Source: Fumia xinanensis
Lineage (GTDB): Bacteria > Bacillota > Clostridia > Oscillospirales > Ruminococcaceae
Direction: 5' to 3'
Assembly (NCBI RefSeq): GCF_014384905.1
Contig: NZ_JACRSV010000002.1
Location: forward strand, 372,001 to 436,000
DNA length: 64,000 bases
Program-made: the position numbers and the translations under genes
Shown here: positions 43,118 through 51,500 of the stretch, piece after piece
How the letters are laid out: every line of letters begins with the position of its first letter
Numbering within the stretch: position 1 is the stretch's first letter
The notes under the pieces: model-generated
Told to the model about the DNA's origin: nothing
Databases searched by the model: none
The model's input: the letters and a program-made list of their open reading frames with translations, nothing else

Positions 43118-44932
43118 TTAGACGATACTGGTGAAGAACTCAGCGATGGGCCCCAGCGCCAGCGCCGGGAAAAAGCTGAGAGCGCCCACCAGCAGGACGA
43201 TGACGATCAGCAGAAACACGAACATGGCGTTTGTGGTGGAAAGGGTGCCGGCGGTTTCAGCGATTTTTTTCTTTTTCGCCAGACTTCCGGCGATGGCCAG
43301 GGTGCCGATGATGGGCAGAAAGCGGGCAAAGAGCATGACAAAGCCCAGCGAGACGTTTAAAAACACGGTGTTGGCGTTAAAGCCGGCGAAGGCGGAGCCG
43401 TTGTTGCCGCCGGCAGAAGAATAGGCATAGAGCAGTTCTGAAAAGCCGTGGGGGCCGGAGTTTGCGAGGCTATTGGCCACTTCGGGGACTGCGGCCGCCA
43501 TGCCGCTGCCCACTAAGATGGCAATGGGGGTGGCGAGGCAGACGAGAACCGCCCACTTCATCTCGTAGGGCTCGATTTTTTTACCCAGAAACTCCGGGGT
43601 GCGGCCCACCATCAGCCCGGCGATGAACACCGCTAAGATGGCGAAAGCGAGCATCCCGTAAAGGCCGCAGCCGGTTCCTCCGAAAATCACTTCGCCCAGC
43701 TGCATCTGGACCATGGTGATCATGCCGCCCAGAGGGGTGTAGCTGTCGTGCATCGAGTTGACCGAGCCGTTGGAGGCGGCTGTCGTAAAGGCGGCCCAGG
43801 TGGAAGAGGCGGCGATGCCGAACCGAGTTTCCTTGCCCTCCATATTGCCGCCGGCCTGGTCGGACATGGAGATGTCCACCGCGCCGTTTTGTGCAAGCTG
43901 AGGGGTAGCGGCCTGCTCATTGACGGCGATGGCCGACAGGGCGATCAAAAGGCAGAGGAACATGGCCATAAAGATGGCGAAGCCCTGTTTTTTGTTTTTG
44001 ACGCTCTTTCCAAAGGTGAAGCAGAGGGCTGCCGGAATGAGCAGCAGGGAAATCATTTCAAATAGGTTTGTAAAGGCGTTGGGGTTTTCTAAGGGATGGG
44101 CGGAGTTGACGCCCATGAATCCGCCGCCGTTGGTGCCGGTCTGCTTGATGGCCACCTGGCTGGCGGCCGGGCCCATGGGGACGAACTGCTCGGTGACGAT
44201 TTGGGCGTCCTTTATGACCGCGCCGTCCACGGTGACGGTGTTTGTCTCCGCATCGATGACGGCGTTTTCGAGGATTTCTCCGCCGGCGCTAATTGCGATG
44301 GGTTCCAGGAGGGAAACGGTCTCGGCGGGCTTTAAGTTCTGGATGACGCCGCCGCCCACGAGGCAGAGGGCGATGACGAGGTTCAAAGGAATGAGGATGT
44401 GGACGACGATACGGGTCAGGTCCACCCAAAAGCTGCCCAAGCCGTCGGTCTTGACCTTGATAAAGCCCCGGATGAGGGCGAAGAGCACTGCGATGCCGGT
44501 GGCGGCGGAGACGAAGTTCTGTACCGTCAGGCCCAGGGCCTGGGTCAGGTAACTCAAAGTGGATTCACCGGAATAGGCCTGCCAGTTGGTGTTCGTCACA
44601 AAGCTCGAAGCCGTGTTGAAGGACAGGTCCCATTTGACGCCGGAGAGGCCTTGAGGGTTGCCGGGAAGAAATCCCTGCAAAAGCTGGAGCAAAAAGAGAA
44701 ACAAAAGGCCGATGCCGGAAAAGACCAGGACACTCAGCAAATATTTCTTCCAGTTCATCTGCTCGTTTTTGTCCACTCTCATGACCTTGTAGACGGCGTT
44801 TTCACAGGGGGTCAGGATTTTTGAGAGGAAGGTTTTCTCCCCGTCCATGACCTTTTTGATATAGGCTCCCAGCGGGACCGCCAGTGCCACCAGAATGGCC
44901 AGGTAGAGGACGTATTGCAGGACGGAGCTCAT
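43118..44932 (-). CDS. kdpA: Potassium-transporting ATPase subunit A
   Basis: A 604-residue channel-like subunit with ten predicted helices and four selectivity-loop repeats; the best seen are SFVTNTNWQAYSGE, GTNGGGFMGVNSAHPLENP, FTTAASNGSVNSMHDSYTPLGG and SSAGGNNGSAF. The ATG at 44932 (SSVLQYVLYLAILVAL) is the family start. The longer upstream frame covers kdpF and is not real. The start overlaps the kdpF stop (ATGA). In this order the operon is kdpF-A-B-C, then kdpD-E. Confidence 0.96.
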   Translation of the reverse strand: MSSVLQYVLYLAILVALAVPLGAYIKKVMDGEKTFLSKILTPCENAVYKVMRVDKNEQMNWKKYLLSVLVFSGIGLLFLFLLQLLQGFLPGNPQGLSGVKWDLSFNTASSFVTNTNWQAYSGESTLSYLTQALGLTVQNFVSAATGIAVLFALIRGFIKVKTDGLGSFWVDLTRIVVHILIPLNLVIALCLVGGGVIQNLKPAETVSLLEPIAISAGGEILENAVIDAETNTVTVDGAVIKDAQIVTEQFVPMGPAASQVAIKQTGTNGGGFMGVNSAHPLENPNAFTNLFEMISLLLIPAALCFTFGKSVKNKKQGFAIFMAMFLCLLIALSAIAVNEQAATPQLAQNGAVDISMSDQAGGNMEGKETRFGIAASSTWAAFTTAASNGSVNSMHDSYTPLGGMITMVQMQLGEVIFGGTGCGLYGMLAFAILAVFIAGLMVGRTPEFLGKKIEPYEMKWAVLVCLATPIAILVGSGMAAAVPEVANSLANSGPHGFSELLYAYSSAGGNNGSAFAGFNANTVFLNVSLGFVMLFARFLPIIGTLAIAGSLAKKKKIAETAGTLSTTNAMFVFLLIVIVLLVGALSFFPALALGPIAEFFTSIV

Positions 44933-45021
44933 TTTTGCGCATCCCCTTTCATGAGAATATAGAAGTAATAGAGTAAGAGCAGTGCCGCGCAGGCGCCGAT
45001 GACGCCGACTAAGATGTTCAT
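44929..45021 (-). CDS. kdpF: Potassium-transporting ATPase subunit F
   Basis: A 30-residue membrane peptide, too short for usual gene calls. It begins MNILVGVIGACAALLLLYY and ends MKGDAQK, a single helix with a basic end, as in known KdpF, which stabilises the complex. The stop overlaps the kdpA start by four bases. A strong ribosome site (AAAGGAGGAAG) is in front. Position, length and hydrophobicity all agree. Confidence 0.85.
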   Translation of the reverse strand: MNILVGVIGACAALLLLYYFYILMKGDAQK

Positions 45022-45043
45022 AAATTGACTTCCTCCTTTGCAA

Positions 45044-45080
45044 AAAAATTCTAACACCGCCGTGGTTAAAACGGTGTTAG
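45044..45080 (-). terminator. Hairpin between the 64-aa gene and kdpF
   Basis: On the - strand CTAACACCG (45080-45072) and CGGTGTTAG (45059-45051) form a 9-bp stem followed by AATTTTTTT. It would end the transcript of the upstream 64-residue gene. It also overlaps the proximal box and -10 of the proposed kdp promoter, so either reading, or both, may apply. Confidence 0.6.
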
Positions 45081-45116
45081 CAAGATTCGTTCTATGTTAA
45101 GACGGCATTAAGACGG
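45048..45116 (-). promoter_or_regulatory. kdp promoter with KdpE-like boxes
   Basis: On the - strand, two copies of CCGTCTTAA lie 11 bases apart (start at 45116 and 45105), a third box CCGTTTTAA starts at 45074, and a -10 TAGAAT starts 21 bases later (45053-45048). No -35 is present. Direct repeats at 11-base phase upstream of a -35-less promoter are typical of OmpR/PhoB-type activators. KdpE is the obvious candidate. Confidence 0.6.
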
Positions 45117-45131
45117 AAGCTGCCTTGTATT

Positions 45132-45326
45132 CTACAGCCAGCCGCAAAGCAGGGCGACGGGCAGCATGACGATGGAGGATGCCGCAAACAGAGCAAGCAA
45201 TGTGAGCAGCGGAGCGCCGATAAAGATTCCTACCCAGCAAAGGACGGGGTGGCGCTGGGTCAAGCGGGTGAAACCGCTTTCTTTTTTGGTTTTCATTGGA
45301 TGGATTATTTTGATGGCGCGTGTCAT
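45132..45326 (-). CDS. 64-residue membrane protein upstream of kdp
   Basis: A small protein with a basic N-terminus (MTRAIKIIHPMKTKKESGFTR) and two hydrophobic segments (about 28-44 and 45-62). No family is recognised. It has a good ribosome site (AAGGAAGG) and the same orientation as kdp. Its promoter region (45469-45549) has the same box pattern and spacing as the kdp promoter, so it is probably expressed under potassium limitation with the pump. It might be a transporter accessory or a regulator; this is inference. Confidence 0.65.
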   Translation of the reverse strand: MTRAIKIIHPMKTKKESGFTRLTQRHPVLCWVGIFIGAPLLTLLALFAASSIVMLPVALLCGWL

Positions 45327-45468
45327 ATGAATCCTTCCTTTCGGAATTTAAGGCGGGATCTGCCGAAATCGCACTGCCGTTTTCCGCGATAACGGATAAA
45401 ATAGCAGGCGGCGAACTGCAAAGGCGTTGGTTTAAAATCTTTTTTGCCTTGCGCCCTTCTATGGTTTT

Positions 45469-45549
45469 ATCCTATCACCGGTGTCGTTAAAACGGTAAAA
45501 GGAAGGAGCGAAGAAGGATAAAAATTTTGTTAAGATGGGTTTAAAAAGG
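45469..45549 (-). promoter_or_regulatory. Promoter of the 64-aa gene with KdpE-like boxes
   Basis: On the - strand CCTTTTTAA (start 45549) and CCATCTTAA (start 45538) are 11 bases apart, CCGTTTTAA starts at 45495, and TAGGAT starts exactly 21 bases after it (45474-45469). Proximal box and -10 spacing equal those of the kdp promoter. Confidence 0.55.
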
Positions 45550-45556
45550 TAGAAGG

Positions 45557-45610
45557 CGCAGAAATAAGGCCGAAAGCTTGCGGCCTTATGGGATAATTTA
45601 TCATTCTGCG
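45557..45610. repeat. Nested inverted repeat upstream of the catalase gene
   Basis: Outer arms CGCAGAA (45557-45563) and TTCTGCG (45604-45610) enclose ATAAGGCCG/CGGCCTTAT (45564-45572, 45581-45589). It could be a terminator for neither gene, since no T run follows on the + strand, or a folded leader RNA. Together with the boxes to its left it fills the 361-base gap between the divergent genes. Confidence 0.5.
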
Positions 45611-45687
45611 TCTTTGGAAAAGCCCCCTTCGCATAAAATTGGGGTAAGGCTTTGCAGCCAATCTCATTTGAGGAGGAATTTTGATAG

Positions 45688-47577
45688 ATGGAGAAAAAAA
45701 CCTTTCAGGAGATGATCGAGCGGTATAATCGAGAACTCGCCATGCTTCAAAGACAGTCCAGCACCGGGGAAATCTATGATGGGCCGGGGGTTTCAGCGAT
45801 GCCCAGGCAGGAAGTTCCGCCCCCGGCGCCGGAGGTTCCGCCGACCACACCGGAAACGCCGCCCACAGGCCCGGAAGGAGGAGAGCCTGTGCCGCCGTTG
45901 CCGCCTCAAGAGCCGCCCTGCATACCGTGTCCCCCTTGTGAGCCATGCCCCTGTCCCCCTTGTGAGCCATGCCCTTGTCCGCCCTGTGAGCCATGCCCCT
46001 GTCCCCCTTGTGAGCCATGTCCTTGTCCGCCCTGTGAAAAGCCGGATTGCGGTTGCTGTGGGCCCAACGTTCCGCCCGAGTGGGGATGCAAACCGCCGCA
46101 GATACCAGAATGGGGCTGCTGCGAGCCGTGCGTCCCCTGCGACAAGCCAGCCTGCGGGTGCGGAAATCCAGACTGCAAGTGCGAGACCCCGTGTCAAAAC
46201 TGCACCTGTGGGCGTGAGGAAAATAACGGAGGATCCTGCGTCGAAAATAATTGTGCTGAGGACCGGCGGGAGTTCCACTCCCAGACAGTGGGGGCGGATG
46301 GCCCTGTATTGGTGCAGGACGGACGGCTTCATGAGACGCTGGATATCTTTGTAAACAGCGTGGAGCGGGAGCGGGTCGTGCACACCAAAGGTTACGGCGC
46401 TCTGGGCTGCTTTAGGCCCTACCAGTGCATGGCACCCTATACTAAGGCGGCATTTTTGCAGGACCCGTCCGTGGAAACGCCGGTGTTTGTCCGATTTTCC
46501 CTGGCGGTGAGCAACAGAGGCACTCCGGACAGTGCCAGAAACGTCCATGGTTTTGCCACCAAGTTTTATACCAAAGAGGGAAACTTCGATATTGTTGGCA
46601 ACCAGATCCCGGTATTCTTTATCCGGGATGCTATCCGGTTTCCTGAGGTTATCGCCGCGCTGAAGCCATCGCCAAAGAATAACCTGGCTAATCCCGAGGC
46701 CATCTGGGATTTTATCGCCCGGACGCCGGAAGCCCTGCACATGGTCACCTGGCTCTACTCCGACGTGGGGACCTTGGACAGCGTTCGCACCATGCGGGGC
46801 TTTGGCATCAACACTTTTGTCTGGGTCAACAAGGCGGGGGAGAAGCGGTATGTGAAGTACCACTGGATCCCTTTGGCAGGCGAGCGGTGCATCGACAGTG
46901 AGGAAGCCCGGCGGTTGGCCTGTGAAAACCCAGACGTCATGGCAGAGGATCTTTATCACACCATTGCCGGAGGCGGCTGTGTGGAATATGAACTACGGGT
47001 TCAGCTCATGAATCCCTGCGACGCGGAGAAGCTCCCCTATGACCCGCTGGACGACACCAAGGTGTGGAGCGAGCGAGATTACCCGCTGATGCCGGTGGGG
47101 CGGATGATTTTGGACCGCAACCCCGACGATTACCGCACGCAGGTAGAGCACGCCGCCTTCTCGCCGGCCAATTTAGTGCCAGGTATTGAGCTCTCAGCCG
47201 ACAAGATGCTCCAGGGCAGGTCTTTTGTCTACTGGGACGCCCAGCGTCACCGGTTGGGTAACGGATTCCGGGAAATTCCGGTCAACCGGTCACCTGACTG
47301 GTCGCCTTCCAAGATGCCGGATAGCGGTATGGGAGAGTGTCTGGAAGGGGTTGTCACCCGTTCCGCCATCGAAAAAACCGATGATTTCACCCAGGCGGGG
47401 GAGCGATACCGCTGTCTGCCGGAAATCCACCGGCGGCATCTGGTGGAAAACATCGCGGCCGACTTAGGACCCATGCCAAAGCGGATTAAAACCTGCGTGA
47501 TGGGGTATTTTAGAAAGGCTGACGAGGAGTTTGCCGCCCGCATCGAGGAAGAGATGAACAGAATGAGACGCCGGTAG
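45688..47577 (+). CDS. Catalase with Cys-Pro repeat N-terminal extension
   Basis: A 629-residue protein. Residues 1-28 are a helix (TFQEMIERYNRELAMLQRQ), then a Pro-rich stretch (30-75), about four CPPCEPCP repeats (about 80-118), and more Cys-rich sequence to about 172. From about residue 195 it is a heme catalase: His232 in ERVVHTKGYGALG, GNQIPVFFIRDAIRFPE (family usually GNNTP, so one Asn is Gln), and the proximal Tyr515 in RSFVYWDAQRHRLG. It destroys hydrogen peroxide. No signal peptide is visible. The Cys repeats could bind metal or cross-link the protein, for example into a spore coat (inference). The ATG has GAGGAGG upstream. Confidence 0.9.
   Translation: MEKKTFQEMIERYNRELAMLQRQSSTGEIYDGPGVSAMPRQEVPPPAPEVPPTTPETPPTGPEGGEPVPPLPPQEPPCIPCPPCEPCPCPPCEPCPCPPCEPCPCPPCEPCPCPPCEKPDCGCCGPNVPPEWGCKPPQIPEWGCCEPCVPCDKPACGCGNPDCKCETPCQNCTCGREENNGGSCVENNCAEDRREFHSQTVGADGPVLVQDGRLHETLDIFVNSVERERVVHTKGYGALGCFRPYQCMAPYTKAAFLQDPSVETPVFVRFSLAVSNRGTPDSARNVHGFATKFYTKEGNFDIVGNQIPVFFIRDAIRFPEVIAALKPSPKNNLANPEAIWDFIARTPEALHMVTWLYSDVGTLDSVRTMRGFGINTFVWVNKAGEKRYVKYHWIPLAGERCIDSEEARRLACENPDVMAEDLYHTIAGGGCVEYELRVQLMNPCDAEKLPYDPLDDTKVWSERDYPLMPVGRMILDRNPDDYRTQVEHAAFSPANLVPGIELSADKMLQGRSFVYWDAQRHRLGNGFREIPVNRSPDWSPSKMPDSGMGECLEGVVTRSAIEKTDDFTQAGERYRCLPEIHRRHLVENIAADLGPMPKRIKTCVMGYFRKADEEFAARIEEEMNRMRRR
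45928..46036 (+). repeat. 24-bp tandem repeat coding for CPPCEPCP
   Basis: About 4.5 near-identical copies of a 24-base unit (TGTCCCCCTTGTGAGCCATG plus four bases) lie in the catalase gene. The variation is synonymous (CCC/CCG, CTT/CCT), so the peptide is kept. Copy number may vary between strains. Confidence 0.85.
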
Positions 47578-48537
47578 GAAAACTTTTCTTATTTGCGGAC
47601 CCTTTTACCCAGATGGACGAAGTTTTTAGGTTCAGATTCTTGATTAAAAATGCCCATTTAGGGTGTTGACATAAAAGCGGTGTAGAGCGCCACTGTGCAC
47701 TTCTGCGTTTTTATGTCAGCCCCGCTAAATGGGCATTTCCTTTGTCTATAAATCTGGAGGCGTTTATGAGGACGGATTTTATGCCACAAGCGCGATGGCG
47801 GCAGCCGTAAGATACTGCATAAAACTCCCCGCTTTTCAGTTTGCGTTGGGAGATAAACCGCAGCCCCCTCGGCCGCATCCACTGAATTTCCGGCCTATCA
47901 CTCCAATTTTATAAAAAAGGTGAAAAAACAGGCAGATGTTACAGCATCGCTGCGAGGATCTCCTCGAGGGGCACATCCACCAAATACATCGATGTCATTG
48001 GAGGATATAATCCACCGGAAAGCGGTCTGAGATTTGTACGACTGGTGGGACCAGGAGTCTCGGTATACCGGGTTTCGGTACACGGATTTTGGACTAGAGG
48101 GCGACGGTTTCATCTGCCTTTGCCGCACCGGCATCAACAGGCCAAATTCCTCTCACAATAGGAACTATGCCGCCTTTTGCCAAATTGAATACTTTGGATG
48201 ATAAAAGGCAAAAACACCGGCTGAGACTGCGAAAGAAGTAAAACTTACTGCTGGAACATCATTAGGATGCAATGACGTCGAATGTCCTTTATTCATATTT
48301 TATGGTCATTATAGATAAAATTTGATTACTAAATTGTTATATAGTCGTGTAATATTGCGCCAATTTTTTATAAAAAAGTAGAAAGTATGCGCATAAAACA
48401 AATATAAGACTATAAAGTAAATAATAGACTATTTTTTATTCAAATACAGAATATATAATTAGAATGACCCGTGGAGATGAACTGAGTGGGTAAAAGATAT
48501 TTTAGTTTTCAGTCAAAAGGAGAAGGGAGAAATCAGT
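47578..48537. other. 960-base gap before the giant surface protein gene
   Basis: It holds a long palindrome (47648-47738), then about 450 bases that read in pieces like broken coding sequence (for example YTDFGLEGDGFICLCRTGINRP near 48080-48150, no start), and from about 48230 a very AT-rich stretch that probably carries the promoter of the next gene. I could not identify the decayed gene nor a clear -35/-10 pair. Confidence 0.45.
47648..47738. repeat. 91-bp nested palindrome
   Basis: Outer arms AAATGCCCATTTAG (47648-47661) and CTAAATGGGCATTT (47725-47738) are perfect. Inner arms TGACATAAAAGCG (47667-47679) and CGTTTTTATGTCA (47706-47718) have one G-T mismatch. A moderately T-rich run follows. 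It may end catalase transcription, or be a small mobile palindromic element. Confidence 0.7.
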
Positions 48538-51500
48538 ATGTTTACAAAGTTTTTCAAACGGCGTTTGGCTTCCTGTTTGTGCTTTGTACTGGCAGCAACG
48601 TGTATTGTCAGTAGTTTGCCGCCCGGGATAACGGGGGGCGGATACCAGGTGTCCGCGGCAGAACAGCATGAGAGGAACTGGGCTCTTGGGGCGTCTTATG
48701 AGATGCAGTACAAAAATCACCACGATTATGACGACCCGGATTTTACAAAATTAACAGATGGGCAGTATACAAACGGATATACAAATACTCTGCTTGTATT
48801 CGGCTGTCGGTGGGATACCGGATATATTACCATGGATCTGGGACACCCGAGGACTTTGAGCCGGGTCGTCATTTCCGGCTACGAACAGCAGGATATCGGC
48901 ATCGGGATTATGCCGGAAATATTGGTAGAATACTATGACGAAGAAGCCGGGGATTGGAAGCTGGGTACTACCTGGAACAACTCACCGCATTTTACCGGCA
49001 ACAAAAACGACGGGCCTGGCATAGGGTACGGTTCCTATAAAGAAGAAAGAGATGTAAATTTTACCGCGTCGAGAATTCGCTTTACCTTAAAGGGAATGGA
49101 GAACGGATGGATCTCCTATGATGAAATCGAACTGTATGGCCCTGTGGATGAGACTATCCCAAGCATTCCCATCTTTGAACAGAATCTGTCCCGGGACAAA
49201 GGCGTTGCCCTCGGCGGCGAAACTTCCTTGTCCGTGTCGCTTAAACCGATGGAAATTGGTATGGGGACCATCACTTATGATTGGTACAAAGACGGCGTAA
49301 AAATCGAGGGAGTCGACTCCGATACCCTGACCATCACTGATGCGGCTTTTGAGGACGCAGGATCCTATTATGTAGTCGTCACCAACACCATTGGGGATTT
49401 GACGGAAACGGTGACCAGCAATACCTGTAGCCTGGTGGTTCAGGAGGCTTCTAAAGATAGTCTGCTGTACGGCATTCCCTTTACTACCTCTATGACCTAC
49501 GGAGACGCTAATAAGGGCGAAGGAAACTACATAGAGCGGGATCCGTCCATGCCGGCTGCAACCATGCTGACCGATGGGATGAGATCTGACGGAAATGTGG
49601 GAAGCATTTATACCGCATATTATAACAAGGGCTATGGCTCGCTTAGCTATGCTGATTTCGTCTTTGATATGGGCGAAATGAAGCAGTTTGAGCAGCTGAA
49701 CCTGAGCACTCTCGGCGGTGCGTCGGGAATTTTTGGCCCAAGCCGATTCCAGGTGTATATTTCAAGCAGCGCGGGCGAGGAGCCAACCTGGAAATTGATT
49801 CACGATGTGGAATTAGCCGAAGATTTAGGTGTCCACGAGTATATCTATAAGACGAACGGCGGCAAAATAGCAGCCAGACAGATAAAAATCAATGTGTTTT
49901 TCTCTAAGAAGCAGCTCCAAAACTGGATCGGTCTGGATGAGATCGAATTGCTTCAGACAGCGGATGGACGGGAACCGGACGGTATCTTTTCCACCGGCGG
50001 ATACGTCCCCGCGGATAAAGACAACATAGTGTCTTGGGGAAAAACCTATTCGGTGAACAAAAACTCAGAGGATGACCCGGATTTGATCGCCCTGACAGAT
50101 GGACGGACTGGCGATGAGCTTCTGAACAACTGGATCAATTATCCGGCGTCCAGCGGAAATCTGGAAGTTGTCATCGATTTGGGCGCGGCAACTGCTTTTG
50201 AACAGGTGGACGCAAACTTCCTGTATAACGCGGAAGGTGCCGCCAGATGGCCCCAATGGATCCGGGCAGAATACTCAAATGACGGTTCCAATTGGAAATC
50301 GGTCGGACAGGTGGACCTGGGTTCTCCTGCCGCTGATGAAACCGAGATCGCCCACGGGCAGATTGTGGCTGAGCAGCCCATCAGCGCCCGCTATGTGAAG
50401 CTCACTGTTCCTAACAGCGATGCGATAGCGTTGGATGACGTGATGGTTTTGAAACACAAAACATTTATCGTTGCGCCGCAGGAGCCGGACGTGACCGTTG
50501 ACCCCAGCAACTTGGCATATGGGCGGCCCTATACTACGGCATGGCCTGCCAACGCCTCTTATCCGGATGACAATTACAAACTGACAAACGGAAAGAGAGG
50601 CCGTCTTGCATATAACGATCCTGAATGGGTCGGTTACCATATGAACGACGGCAAAAAAGAAGGATTGACCGATTTTTATGCTACCATTGATCTGGGCTCG
50701 GTTCAGAGCTTTGAACAGGTCAAGGTGGGTAGCCTGAGGCAGCAGGGCCCCGGTATTTCCTCCCCCACGGCAATGAAGGTGGAATACTCCTCCGATATGC
50801 AGAATTGGAGCACTTTGTCCGACGATGCCTTGAATTACGAAGGGGATTCCGTCAACCGGTATGTCGCCACTGCCGACAAAGCGATTTCCGGGCGGTATGT
50901 TCGGGTACATATCGTAGGCGTCAGTTGGTTTTTTATTGACGAAATCGAAGTGTTGCAGGTGGCGGACGACAATCCGGACGCCAATGAAAACCCGGATTAC
51001 GGCGCTGAACTGAATTTGCTCCGGGGAAATAATACTTATACTATTTCACAAAAACCCGCAATTAACAACTTGGGTGGTCTGCTGACCGACGGAAAATACG
51101 GTGTGACCTATACCCAATACGACCAGAACTGGATGGGCTTCACCACGCCGGGACACGTTGTGATGGACTTTGATTTGAGAGCTCTCTCTTCTGTGTCCCA
51201 GATTATCGTGAGCTCTAGAAAGGACAGCGGAAATAAGCAGACGATTCCAGAGAACCTCACCATTTTTGCTTCTTCCAACGGGGTCGACTGGATCAATCTT
51301 GCATCCCTGAGTGGAGTTCGTCCGGCAGACGGAGAAAACGTCAACCTCACTTGGGATGCTTCGGTGAATAAATTCCCCAATCCTTATTTCGATGATGCGG
51401 AATATGCCTATATCCGCTACATCCGCGTGGAATTCGACGTGCCGGCCGGCGGCAATGCCGTCTATCTGGATGAAGTCAAGGCAATCGGTAAGCTGGGACA

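Noticed and set aside
44933..45043. N-terminal extension of KdpA
   Set aside because: It would overlap kdpF out of frame and is not found in the KdpA family; the internal ATG has a ribosome site.
45011..45131. c-di-AMP (ydaO-type) riboswitch before kdpF
   Set aside because: The gap is too short for that riboswitch and its conserved blocks are not visible; the stretch is better explained by regulator boxes and a terminator.
45928..46036. CRISPR-like array
   Set aside because: Period 24 without unique spacers and in frame with the catalase; it is a protein repeat.
45793..46959. 388-codon - strand frame opposite the catalase
   Set aside because: Arises from the GC-rich repeat in the catalase gene; repeated low-complexity protein and no support.
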